DNA from: JACDAN01 sp963721345
Lineage (GTDB): Bacteria; Actinomycetota; Thermoleophilia; Gaiellales; Gaiellaceae
Assembly (NCBI GenBank): GCA_963721345.1
Contig: CAVRIT010000001.1
Span: 2,232,001-2,296,000 of the forward strand
DNA: 64,000 nt
Direction of reading: 5' to 3'
The notes under the pieces are model-generated. The model saw nothing but the letters and a program-made list of their open reading frames with translations, was not told where the DNA came from and did not search any database. The first letter of the stretch is position 1, and each line of letters begins with the position of its first letter. The position numbers and the translations under genes are program-made. Of this stretch, positions 56,774 to 63,923 are shown one piece after another.

Positions 56774-57359
56774 CCGCCCCGTCGCTGTCGCGATCACGGG
56801 CGGCATCGGGGCGGGCAAGAGCGCTGCGCTGAGATCGTTCGCGCGCCACGGCGCCGCGGTCGTCTCCAGCGACGAGATCGTCCACCACCTGATCCGCGTG
56901 GATCCCGAGGTGCGCTCGGCGATGGTCGAGCGCCTGGGGGAGGGGATCGTCGGCGAAGACGGAGCGATCGACCGAAGCCGCGTCGCCGAGCGCGTGTTCG
57001 GCGACCGCGACGCGCTCGCCTGGCTCGAGGGCCTCCTGCATCCGAAGGTCTCGGCCGAGTACCTGCGCTGGCGCGACCAGCTCGCCGAGCTGCCGGACCC
57101 GCCGGCCGTCTCGGTGACGGAAGTGCCGCTGCTCTACGAGGTCGGCGGCGAGACGCGCTTCGACAAGGTCGTCGTCGTCACCGCGCCGCAGCAGCTGCGC
57201 GAAGCGCGGGCCAACGTCTCGCTGAAAGGACGTTCCGACCGGCTGATCCCGGACCGAGAGAAGGTCAAGCGCGCCGACTTCTCCTACTTCAACACGGGCT
57301 CGCTGGAGGAGCTCGACGCCTGGGTTGCAGGGGTGATGGAGCAGCTGATGTCTATCTGA
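56772..57359 (+). CDS. coaE: Dephospho-CoA kinase, start codon disrupted
   Basis: It performs the last step of coenzyme A synthesis. The P-loop is VAITGGIGAGKSAALRSF, followed by AAVVSSDEIVHHL, the lid/substrate region VTEVPLLYEVGGETRFDKVVVV, and RSDRLIPDREKVKRADF. The C-terminus is shorter than average but complete. The frame holds no ATG, GTG or TTG before the P-loop: it reads AAC CGC CCC GTC GCT. Adding one G in TCGTAACC (56768-56775) would give GTGAACCGCCCC, a GTG start overlapping an rpsA TGA in the GTGA style used throughout this genome. A missing base is therefore suspected. Confidence 0.85.
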   Translation, partial: NRPVAVAITGGIGAGKSAALRSFARHGAAVVSSDEIVHHLIRVDPEVRSAMVERLGEGIVGEDGAIDRSRVAERVFGDRDALAWLEGLLHPKVSAEYLRWRDQLAELPDPPAVSVTEVPLLYEVGGETRFDKVVVVTAPQQLREARANVSLKGRSDRLIPDREKVKRADFSYFNTGSLEELDAWVAGVMEQLMSI

Positions 57360-57362
57360 CGC

Positions 57363-57390
57363 TTGACAGACATCAAAATGATGTCATACT
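57363..57390 (+). promoter_or_regulatory. Promoter with internal operator of the RHH-DUF4097-MFS operon
   Basis: TTGACA (57363-57368), a 16-nt spacer, and CATACT (57385-57390) form a near-consensus promoter; the ATG follows after 6 nt. The spacer contains the inverted repeat GACATC-AAAAT-GATGTC (57369-57385 region), an ideal site for a dimeric repressor. The first gene encodes a ribbon-helix-helix protein, so autoregulation is likely. Confidence 0.65.
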
Positions 57391-57396
57391 GGCGGC

Positions 57397-57843
57397 ATGG
57401 AGACAGCGAAATGGGTCGAGAAGCTCGAACGTGATCTCGCAGCGGTGGCCGCGGTCGGGGACGACGCCGCCGCCGAAGCCGCGGCGCGGCTGACTCAAGC
57501 GCTTCGCGGTTCAGCCGGCCTCCGCCTGATGGAGGCTCTGTGGGAGGCGGCGCTCGAGATCAGCGCGCAGCTGCCGGAGGGGCACGTCGAGGTTCGCCTC
57601 GCGGGCCCGGATCCGCAGCTCGTCTATGTCGCGGACGAGCAGGCTGAGCCCGCGGTGGCCGAAGACGGCCTGACCGCCCGCATCTCGCTCCGCCTGCCCG
57701 GAAGCCTGAAGCGCGACCTCGAGGCGGCGGCGTTGCGGGAAGGCGTCTCGTTGAACGCCTGGCTCGTTCGCACGCTTCAGCGTGGCGCCTCTGCGCCTGC
57801 GCGCCGGAGCGGCAAGCGACTCACGGGCTACGCGAAGAACTGA
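57397..57843 (+). CDS. Ribbon-helix-helix regulator (HicB/Arc-like C-terminus)
   Basis: A 148-residue protein. The N-terminal 90 residues form an alpha-helical Ala-rich domain followed by a beta segment (GHVEVRLAGPDPQLVYVAD). The C-terminal part TARISLRLPGSLKRDLEAAALREGVSLNAWLVRTLQRG is a ribbon-helix-helix DNA-binding fold of the kind found in HicB-type antitoxins, with a strand LR followed by two helices. No HicA-like toxin is adjacent; the neighbour is a DUF4097 protein. It probably represses its own operon through the inverted repeat in the promoter spacer. Confidence 0.8.
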   Translation: METAKWVEKLERDLAAVAAVGDDAAAEAAARLTQALRGSAGLRLMEALWEAALEISAQLPEGHVEVRLAGPDPQLVYVADEQAEPAVAEDGLTARISLRLPGSLKRDLEAAALREGVSLNAWLVRTLQRGASAPARRSGKRLTGYAKN

Positions 57844-57860
57844 TCGACAGGGAGGGAGTC

Positions 57861-58550
57861 ATGAGGACGGAATCGTTCGCAACACCGGGCCCCGTGCGCC
57901 TGCGGATCAACATCCCAGCGGGCGACGTCGAAGTCGAGACAGCCGACACCGACGAAACCACGATCGAGCTCGAAGCAAGCGGCCGAAACGCGGAGGAGGC
58001 CGAGCAGGACGTGACGATCGAGCTGCGCGCACGCGGCGACGGTGACGAGGTGATCGTGGATGCCGATCGCGTGGGAGGCTTCCTCCGCAACGCCTCGTTC
58101 TCGGTCAGGATCGTTGCCCCCCAAGGCGCGGGGCTCGAGACCAATCTCGCCTCCGCCGATCTGCGCGGGCGGGGCCGCTACGGCGACGTGCAGGTGAACA
58201 TCGCCTCCGGCGACGTCGAGCTCGAGCAAGTCGCTTCGGCCGGTCTCAACTCCGCGTCCGGCGACATTCGGATTGCGGATGCGGCTGGGACGGTAGGGGT
58301 CAACACGGCGTCCGGAGATGTCGATCTCCGCTGTGTCCGAGAGGGCGAGGTGAAGGTGCAGACGGCCTCCGGAGACGTTCAGGTCGGCATCGCGTCGGGA
58401 TCGCGGCTCTGGGTCGACGCGCAGTCGCTGGCGGGCGAGACATCCTCCGAGCTCGACCTCGAAGCCGGACCGACCGGCGGGGACGAGGGCCCGCTCGTCG
58501 AGCTCCGCGTCCAGACGATGAGCGGCGACATCGCCGTCCGCCGGGCGTGA
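57861..58550 (+). CDS. DUF4097 beta-helix/adhesin-like protein
   Basis: A 229-residue protein with no signal peptide. Repeated short strands of the form N-x-A-S-G-D-V/I (NIASGDVELEQV, NSASGDIRIA, NTASGDVDLRC, QTASGDVQVG, QTMSGDIAVRR) suggest a right-handed beta-solenoid. The N-terminus (RLRINIPAGDVEVETADTDETTIELEASG) is the typical DUF4097 opening. Function is unknown; such proteins are often encoded beside regulators and membrane proteins. GGGAGGG precedes the ATG. It overlaps the MFS gene by 4 nt (GTGA). Confidence 0.85.
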   Translation: MRTESFATPGPVRLRINIPAGDVEVETADTDETTIELEASGRNAEEAEQDVTIELRARGDGDEVIVDADRVGGFLRNASFSVRIVAPQGAGLETNLASADLRGRGRYGDVQVNIASGDVELEQVASAGLNSASGDIRIADAAGTVGVNTASGDVDLRCVREGEVKVQTASGDVQVGIASGSRLWVDAQSLAGETSSELDLEAGPTGGDEGPLVELRVQTMSGDIAVRRA

Positions 58551-59803
58551 TCGAGGCGACACCCGATACACCCCGGCTGCTGCGGCAGCCGGAGTTCCTC
58601 AAGCTGTGGTCGGCGCAGTCGATCTCGCAGCTCGGCGACCAGATCACGTATCTGGCGCTGCCGCTCGTCGCTGTGCTGACGCTGGATGCGTCCGCCGCCC
58701 AGATGGGTCTTCTCGTCGCCGCGGAGCTGATGCCGCACCTGCTGTTCTCGCTCTTCGCCGGCGTCTGGATCGAGCGCCGAAGCGACAAGCGCCGGCTGAT
58801 GATCGTCGCGGACATCGCGCGCGCCGTCCTGCTCGTCTCCGTGCCCATCGCCGCGTGGTTCGACCTGCTCAGCTTCCCGCAGCTCTACGTCGTGGGGTTC
58901 CTCGCGGGGACGTGCGCCGTCCTGTTCGACATCAGCTGGGCAACGCTGTTCCTGTCGGTGGTGCCGCGCCGGGACGTGGTCGAGGCGAACAGCAAGCTCA
59001 GCATCACGCGGGCGCTGTCGTTCGTCGCAGGCCCTTCGATCGCCGGCGTCATGGTGCAGGCGCTGACGGCCCCCGTGACTCTCCTCGTGGACGCCTTCTC
59101 GTTCATCGCCTCGGCGCTTTTCCTCGGCCGCATCCGTTCGCAGGAGCCCCCGGTTCAAGAGGATGGGCGCGAGAGCATCGTCCAGAGCCTCCGCTCGGGC
59201 TTTCGCTTCGTGCTCGGCGACGAGCAGATTCGGCCGCAGCTCTTCTGCACGGCGACGATCAACCTCTTCAACTACGTCTTTCACGCCGTCTTCGTCCTCT
59301 ACGCGACGAAGGAGCTCGGCGTGAACCCCGGGCTGCTCGGGCTCGTGCTCGGCGCCGGAGCCGTCGGCGGGATCCTCGGCGCGCTCGTCGCGGTCAGGCT
59401 CGAGCGCCTGATCGGCATCGGGCCGTCGTTCACGCTCGGCTGCATCGCCTTCCCGCTCCCGTTGATCCTGATCCCCCTGGCGAGCGGCAGCCAGACGCAG
59501 ATCGCGATCATGCTCGGGCTGGCGGAGTTCTTCTGCGCCGTCGGCGTGATGATCCTGGACGTGAACGGCAACAGCATGATGCTGTTCCGCACACCCGACC
59601 GGCTGCGCTCGCGCATGGCTGGCACCTTCCGCTTCGTGAACTACGGGGTCAGGCCGCTGGGCGCCCTGCTCGGGGGCGCCCTGGGGACGTGGCTCGGCCT
59701 GCAGACGACGCTCTGGATCGGCGTCCTGGGCGCGCTGGGCGGCGTGCTCTTCCTCGTCTTCTCGCCGATCCCCCGCCTGCGGGAAGTCGTCGAGGCGGCC
59801 TAG
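58547..59803 (+). CDS. MFS transporter (enterobactin-exporter/MacB-like drug efflux type)
   Basis: A 418-residue protein with about 12 membrane spans. It opens LLRQPEFLKLWSAQSISQLGDQITYLALPLVAVL, the start seen in the EntS/DHA3 group of MFS exporters, with the loop motif ERRSDKRRLMIVADIARA between spans 2 and 3. The middle loop is short (PPVQEDGRESIVQSLRSGFRFV). The substrate is unknown. As the last gene of the RHH-DUF4097-MFS operon it is the most likely effector, perhaps exporting a compound sensed by the regulator. Confidence 0.88.
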   Translation: MIEATPDTPRLLRQPEFLKLWSAQSISQLGDQITYLALPLVAVLTLDASAAQMGLLVAAELMPHLLFSLFAGVWIERRSDKRRLMIVADIARAVLLVSVPIAAWFDLLSFPQLYVVGFLAGTCAVLFDISWATLFLSVVPRRDVVEANSKLSITRALSFVAGPSIAGVMVQALTAPVTLLVDAFSFIASALFLGRIRSQEPPVQEDGRESIVQSLRSGFRFVLGDEQIRPQLFCTATINLFNYVFHAVFVLYATKELGVNPGLLGLVLGAGAVGGILGALVAVRLERLIGIGPSFTLGCIAFPLPLILIPLASGSQTQIAIMLGLAEFFCAVGVMILDVNGNSMMLFRTPDRLRSRMAGTFRFVNYGVRPLGALLGGALGTWLGLQTTLWIGVLGALGGVLFLVFSPIPRLREVVEAA

Positions 59804-59814
59804 GTCAGTCGGGG

Positions 59815-60345
59815 TCATGTGGCGCCACAGATTGTCGAGCAGCTGCGCGCCGTACGAGCGCGTGGCCGATCCCGCGAGAGTGAATGCTCCGGCCGCGAAG
59901 ACCTTCGCGCCCCGCTTTGTCTCGTAATACGCCATCTGGCCCACGAGCAGGCGACCCTGGCCGTTGTCGATTTGGGCGAGGACCTTTGTCCCGCGCGGTG
60001 ATGCCGACGACGTCCGGTCGATCTCGATCCCGAAGGTCCCGATGCGGGAGCCGTTCCGCACGCCCATCCCACGAAAAAGCCACGGGGCGGCTTCGACGTC
60101 TGCGACCGCGTAGGGCCCGCGGAGACTCGCCGCGCAGCACGCCACATACTGGACTCCGATAAGGGAGGCCTCGGGACGCCCGATGTCACGCCACATCGCG
60201 ATGATCCGGAGCGTCCGGCCATCGCGCTGCACCCGCCAGAAGAAGTTGTTCGCAGACAGGAACACCAAGTTGCCGCCGAGGTCGCGGTAGCGCGTGATCT
60301 CGTTGAACTCGCGGAGCGTGACGTACTCGTGATGGCCCGGGCCTC
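59815..60345 (-). pseudogene. C-terminal fragment of an N,N-dimethylformamidase beta-subunit-like protein
   Basis: The minus strand encodes GHHEYVTLREFNEITRYRDLGGNLVFLSANNFFWRV, then MWRDIGRPEASLIGVQYVACCAASL and YYETKRGAKVFAAGAFTLAG, ending LLDNLWRHMTPTD. This matches the end of secreted dimethylformamidase-beta-like proteins common in this class. Everything before GHHEY is missing, and the frame runs on without a stop into the antisense of the MFS gene. It is joined at about 60340 to a DUF1360 gene in another frame. This is a decayed fragment left by a deletion. Confidence 0.7.
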
Positions 60346-60804
60346 TTCCTCCAGCTCGTTCGCCTTTGCGCACAGCGCGGCGAACCCGGCCTGGAGGAAG
60401 TCGTTCGCGGCGCCTGCGGCCAGCGTCCAGGTGATGAGGCGGCCGAACCGCGGCGTCAGCATCTGGGTAGACGCGAGCGCCGCGGCGCTCCACGTCCCGA
60501 CGCAGCGTGTGCAGAGCAGCAGTTCGCCCGACAGCCCGCTGGAAGTCCCTCGCCCTCCGGCCGCTCCCGCTCGCCGAGCCCCGCCTCGCCCTCGACGAAC
60601 GGCTCGCGGAGGAAGCTCGCGACCTTCTCGCGGGAGAGCGTTCGCGACGCCTTGAAGGTCGCAGCGGAGAGGGCCACGAGCTCGAGGGCGGTCGCCGGCG
60701 GCGACGCGCCGGGCGAGCGCGGCCACCACGCCGAGCCCGGCGACGAACGAGCCGGCGATCGCGGCGTAGGCCTCGTACGGCGCTCTCTCGGGCTGGGTTG
60801 CCAC
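60338..60804 (-). pseudogene. Frame-broken DUF1360 membrane protein
   Basis: From GTG 60804 the protein begins MATQPERAPYEAYAAIAGSFVAGLGVVAALARR (membrane span). It then needs a shift near 60695 to continue TALELVALSAATFKASRTLSREKVASFLREPFV, and at least one more near 60560 to reach DFQRAVGELLLCTRCVGTWSAAAL and the final span (ITWTLAAGAANDFLQAGF). The CxxC of LLCTRCVG is the DUF1360 hallmark. Several indels within about 150 nt, plus the adjoining truncated gene, argue for genuine decay rather than only sequence error. Confidence 0.65.
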
Positions 60805-60810
60805 GAGGGC

Positions 60811-60816
60811 TAGCCT
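60811..60816 (+). promoter_or_regulatory. -10 box TAGCCT of uvrB
   Basis: TAGCCT ends 7 nt before the uvrB ATG at 60824. No LexA-type operator is obvious. Confidence 0.5.
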
Positions 60817-60823
60817 TCCCTGG

Positions 60824-62833
60824 ATGGCCGAGTTCAAGACATCCAGCGCCTACGAGCCGACCGGCGACCAGCCGACTGCGATCGAGCAGCTCTCCGTGGG
60901 CCTCCGGGAGGGAGAGCGCTTCCAGACGCTGCTCGGCGCCACGGGAACCGGCAAGACGGCGACGATGGCCTGGATCGTCGAGCAGGTCCAGAAGCCGGCG
61001 CTCGTGATCGCGCACAACAAGACGCTCGCCGCGCAGCTCTGCAACGAGTTCCGCGAGTTCTTCCCCGAGAACGCCGTCGAGTACTTCGTCTCGTACTACG
61101 ACTACTACCAGCCCGAGGCGTACGTCCCGCAGGCCGATCTCTACATCGAGAAGGACTCGTCCCGGAACGACGACATCGACCGTCTCCGCCACTCGGCGAC
61201 CTCGTCGCTGCTCTCGCGGCGGGACACGATCATCGTCGCGTCGGTCTCGGCGATCTACGGCCTCGGCTCGCCGGACGAGTACGAGAAGCGGGTCGTGATG
61301 CTGCAGGTCGGCGAGGAGCAGGACCGCGACCTGATGCTGCGGAAGCTGATCGACATCCACTACACGCGCAACGACGCGTTCCTCGGCCGCGGGCGCTTCC
61401 GCGTGAAGGGCGACGTGATCGAGATCCAGCCGGCCTACGAGGAGTCGGCCTACCGGATCTCCCTCTTCGGCGACGAGGTGGAGCAGATCACGCACTTCGA
61501 CCCCGTCTCGGGCGAGATCTACGGCCGGCTCGACTACCTGAACATCTTCCCGGCGACGCAGTACGTCACGTCGAAGCCGACGATCGAGCGCGCGGTCGAC
61601 GACATCCGCCACGAGCTCGAGGAGCAGGTGAAGCTGTTCGAGTCGCAGGGCCGCATGCTGGAGGGGCACCGGATCCGGCAGCGCACCGAGTACGACCTCG
61701 AGATGATGCAGGAGCTCGGCTTCTGCAACGGGATCGAGAACTACTCCCGGATCCTCGACGGGCGCCCACCGGGCTCCGCGCCGTACACGCTGATCGACTA
61801 CTTCCCGTCCGACTTCGTCGTCTTCATCGACGAGTCGCACCAGACGGTGCCGCAGATCGGCGGGATGTACGAGGGCGACCGCTCTCGCAAGCAGACGCTC
61901 GTCGACTTCGGCTTCCGGCTCCCGTCGGCGCTCGACAACCGACCGCTCCGCTTCGACGAGTTCCTCGCCAAGGTGCCCCAGATGGTGTTCGTCTCCGCGA
62001 CACCGGGGCCCTACGAGCTACGGCACTCGACCCGCATCGCCGAGCAGCTGGTTCGACCCACCGGAATCGTCGACCCCGAGGTCGACCTGCGCGCGACGAA
62101 GAATCAGATCGACGACCTGCTGAACGAGATCCGCCGTCGCGAGTCTGCGGGAGAGCGGACGCTCGTCACGACGCTGACGAAGAAGATGGCGGAGGACCTC
62201 ACCGACTACCTGCTCGAGTCGGGCGTGAAGGCGCGCTACCTCCATTCCGAGATCGACACGCTCGAACGGATCTCGCTGATCCGCGAGCTGCGCCTCGGGG
62301 AGTACGACGTCCTTGTCGGGGTGAACCTGCTCCGCGAGGGGCTCGACCTGCCGGAGGTGTCGCTCGTCGCGATCCTCGATGCGGACAAGGAGGGCTTCCT
62401 CCGAGGCAAGACCGCCTTGATCCAGACGATCGGTCGCGCGGCGCGGAACACGAACGGCAAGGTGCTGATGTACGCGGACAAGATGACCGACGCGATCACA
62501 GGCGCGCTCGACGAGACGAACCGCCGCCGCGCCGTCCAGCTCGCGTACAACGAGGAGCACGGGATCACGCCGGAGTCGATCCAGAAGGGTGTCTCCGACA
62601 TCGCCGAGTTCCTCTCGCTCGAGTCGCCGACGGTGCCGAAGGGTAGGCGGAGGAAGGGTCAGAAAAAGCTCGAGACGATGGAGCCCAACGAGGTCCAGAG
62701 GCTGATCGTCACGCTCGAGGAGGAGATGTTCGCGGCCGCGGACGACCTTCGGTTCGAGTACGCGGCCAAGCTCCGCGACGAGATCAAAGAGCTGCGGCGC
62801 GAGCTCCAGGCGGCGGCCGAGGCTCCCGCCTAG
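60824..62833 (+). CDS. uvrB: Excinuclease ABC subunit B
   Basis: A 669-residue DNA-damage recognition helicase of nucleotide excision repair. Walker A is GATGTGKTATMAW, and the beta-hairpin region reads VEYFVSYYDYYQPEAYVPQADLYIEKDSSRNDDIDRLRHSAT. The helicase motifs are VVFIDESHQTVPQIGGMYEGDRSRK, VSATPGPYE and VGVNLLREGLDLPEVSLVAILDADKEGFLR. The C-terminal UVR domain (LIVTLEEEMFAAADDLRFEYAAKLRDEI) contacts UvrC. Its stop overlaps a convergent GGDEF remnant. Confidence 0.97.
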   Translation: MAEFKTSSAYEPTGDQPTAIEQLSVGLREGERFQTLLGATGTGKTATMAWIVEQVQKPALVIAHNKTLAAQLCNEFREFFPENAVEYFVSYYDYYQPEAYVPQADLYIEKDSSRNDDIDRLRHSATSSLLSRRDTIIVASVSAIYGLGSPDEYEKRVVMLQVGEEQDRDLMLRKLIDIHYTRNDAFLGRGRFRVKGDVIEIQPAYEESAYRISLFGDEVEQITHFDPVSGEIYGRLDYLNIFPATQYVTSKPTIERAVDDIRHELEEQVKLFESQGRMLEGHRIRQRTEYDLEMMQELGFCNGIENYSRILDGRPPGSAPYTLIDYFPSDFVVFIDESHQTVPQIGGMYEGDRSRKQTLVDFGFRLPSALDNRPLRFDEFLAKVPQMVFVSATPGPYELRHSTRIAEQLVRPTGIVDPEVDLRATKNQIDDLLNEIRRRESAGERTLVTTLTKKMAEDLTDYLLESGVKARYLHSEIDTLERISLIRELRLGEYDVLVGVNLLREGLDLPEVSLVAILDADKEGFLRGKTALIQTIGRAARNTNGKVLMYADKMTDAITGALDETNRRRAVQLAYNEEHGITPESIQKGVSDIAEFLSLESPTVPKGRRRKGQKKLETMEPNEVQRLIVTLEEEMFAAADDLRFEYAAKLRDEIKELRRELQAAAEAPA

Positions 62834-63125
62834 GAAGCGGCGGCCGCGGTGAGCGTGCGGTTGCCGCCGCTCTGCTTGGCCGCGTACAGCGTCCGGTCGG
62901 CGACGCGTAGGAGCCCCGCGGCGGTCTCGCCGTCTCCGGGGAAGCTGGCGAGCCCGAGTGCGGCGGTGATCGTCCGCCCGTCGGCGAGCGGTGCCGCGGC
63001 AAGCTCGCGCCTGAAGCGCTCCGCCACGCCGAGCGCGTCGCCCGCCCCCGTCTCCGGCAGGAGGACGACGAACTCGTCGCCGCCGAGGCGGCCGGCGACG
63101 TCCGCCGACGCTGGCGCGCAGACGG
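62830..63125 (-). pseudogene. C-terminal remnant of a GGDEF diguanylate cyclase domain
   Basis: The minus strand reads AGRLGGDEFVVLLPETGAGDALGVAERFRREL, followed by the ITAALGLASFPGDGETAAGLLRVADRTLYAAKQSGGN end of a GGDEF domain. The catalytic GGDEF motif is intact, but the first half of the domain (the GTP-binding Asp region) and any sensor domain are absent. There is no start codon before the motif. The break lies just at the promoter of the next plus-strand gene. It is a 5'-truncated relic. Confidence 0.75.
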
Positions 63126-63140
63126 TGGCGGGTGCCCGTT

Positions 63141-63146
63141 TAGATT
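63141..63146 (+). promoter_or_regulatory. -10 box TAGATT
   Basis: TAGATT ends 6 nt before the GTG start at 63153, another leaderless arrangement. Confidence 0.45.
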
Positions 63147-63152
63147 CCCCGT

Positions 63153-63428
63153 GTGACGCTGGGGGACGTCCTCGCGATCCTTGTCTCGGGCCTCGTGATC
63201 GGCGCTCTCGGGCGCCTCGCGGTGCCCGGGCGCGACCCGATGCCGATCTGGCTCACGATCCTGGTCGGAATCGTCGGCTCGGTGATCGGCGGCGCCGCCG
63301 CGGTCGCGCTCGGCTGGGGCGTGGGAGCGGTCTTCGTCCTGTCGGTGCTCGCCGCGACGCTCCTGGTGATCGCCTACCGCCGGCTCGTGCTGAAACGTCC
63401 TGTCACCGGCCCCGGCTCACGCGCGTAG
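63153..63428 (+). CDS. GlsB/YeaQ/YmgE-like small membrane protein
   Basis: A 91-residue protein with three hydrophobic segments (GDVLAILVSGLVIGALGRLAVPG, PIWLTILVGIVGSVIGGAAAVAL, GAVFVLSVLAATLLVIAYRRL). The glycine pattern with GRLAVPGRDP after the first span is that of transglycosylase-associated/YeaQ stress proteins. Function is unknown, though family members are often stress-induced. It is followed by a second member of the same family. Confidence 0.8.
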   Translation: MTLGDVLAILVSGLVIGALGRLAVPGRDPMPIWLTILVGIVGSVIGGAAAVALGWGVGAVFVLSVLAATLLVIAYRRLVLKRPVTGPGSRA

Positions 63429-63453
63429 GTTTCCGCGTTGCCATGCCGGGAAT
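63429..63453 (+). promoter_or_regulatory. Possible stress-sigma promoter GTTT-N15-GGGAAT
   Basis: GTTT (63429-63432) and GGGAAT (63448-63453) resemble the SigB/SigF-type consensus GTTT...GGGTAT, ahead of a stress-family gene. One mismatch in GGGTAT. Confidence 0.35.
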
Positions 63454-63484
63454 GCCGCTGACGTCAACTCGAAGGGAGACCGAA

Positions 63485-63754
63485 ATGGGAATCATCGCGT
63501 TCATCATTCTTGGGCTGATCGCGGGCGCCATCGCGAAGGCCGTCCTGCCGGGAGAGGATCCCGGCGGGATGATCGTCACCACCATCATCGGCGTCGTCGG
63601 CGCCATCCTGGGAGGGTTCCTGGCGGCAGCGCTGTTCAACGCCGACCCGATGGACGAGTTCTTCGACATCAGCTCGTGGCTGACCGCGATCGTCGGAGCG
63701 CTCGTTCTGCTCGTCATCTACCGCATGGTCGCCGGGAGGCGGCCGGTGACGTAG
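63485..63754 (+). CDS. GlsB/YeaQ/YmgE family stress-response membrane protein
   Basis: An 89-residue protein, MGIIAFIILGLIAGAIAKAVLPG, then GGMIVTTIIGVVGAILGGFLAAALF and a last span around LTAIVGALVLLVIYRMVAG. This is a canonical YeaQ/YmgE protein with the GLIAGxIAKxxLPG signature. AAGGGAGA precedes the ATG at good spacing. It is probably made under stress, consistent with the GTTT/GGGAAT promoter-like sequence upstream. Confidence 0.88.
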   Translation: MGIIAFIILGLIAGAIAKAVLPGEDPGGMIVTTIIGVVGAILGGFLAAALFNADPMDEFFDISSWLTAIVGALVLLVIYRMVAGRRPVT

Positions 63755-63782
63755 CCCCTAGGCGGGGCAGAAAGGAGCACCA

Positions 63783-63923
63783 TTGGCTGGCATCTCCCTG
63801 GGGGGAATCCTGGTGATCATCGGGATCGTCCTCCTGATCCTGGGGTACACGATCATCGGAATCATCGTGGCACTCATCGGCCTGCTCGCTTTCGGCGGAT
63901 TCGCTAGGGGCCGCTGGTACTAG
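63783..63923 (+). CDS. Small hydrophobic protein, 46 residues
   Basis: TTG start, preceded by AAAGGAG (63771-63777) at 5-nt spacing, and TAG at 63921-63923. The peptide (MAGISLGGILVIIGIVLLIL, then GYTIIGIIVALIGLLAF, ending GGFARGRWY) has two membrane spans with a Gly-rich turn and a basic/aromatic tail. It follows the YeaQ-type gene by 28 nt, probably in the same transcript. Resembles small hydrophobic proteins of actinobacteria; no function is known. Confidence 0.65.
   Translation: MAGISLGGILVIIGIVLLILGYTIIGIIVALIGLLAFGGFARGRWY

Noticed and set aside
57397..58550. HicAB-type toxin-antitoxin pair
   Set aside because: Only the RHH half resembles HicB; the neighbour is a DUF4097 beta-repeat protein, not a HicA double-stranded RNA-binding toxin.
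58379..61840. 1153-residue minus-strand ORF
   Set aside because: Most of it is antisense to uvrB and the MFS gene, a common artefact of GC-rich codon bias. Only the 59815-60345 part shows protein-like conservation.
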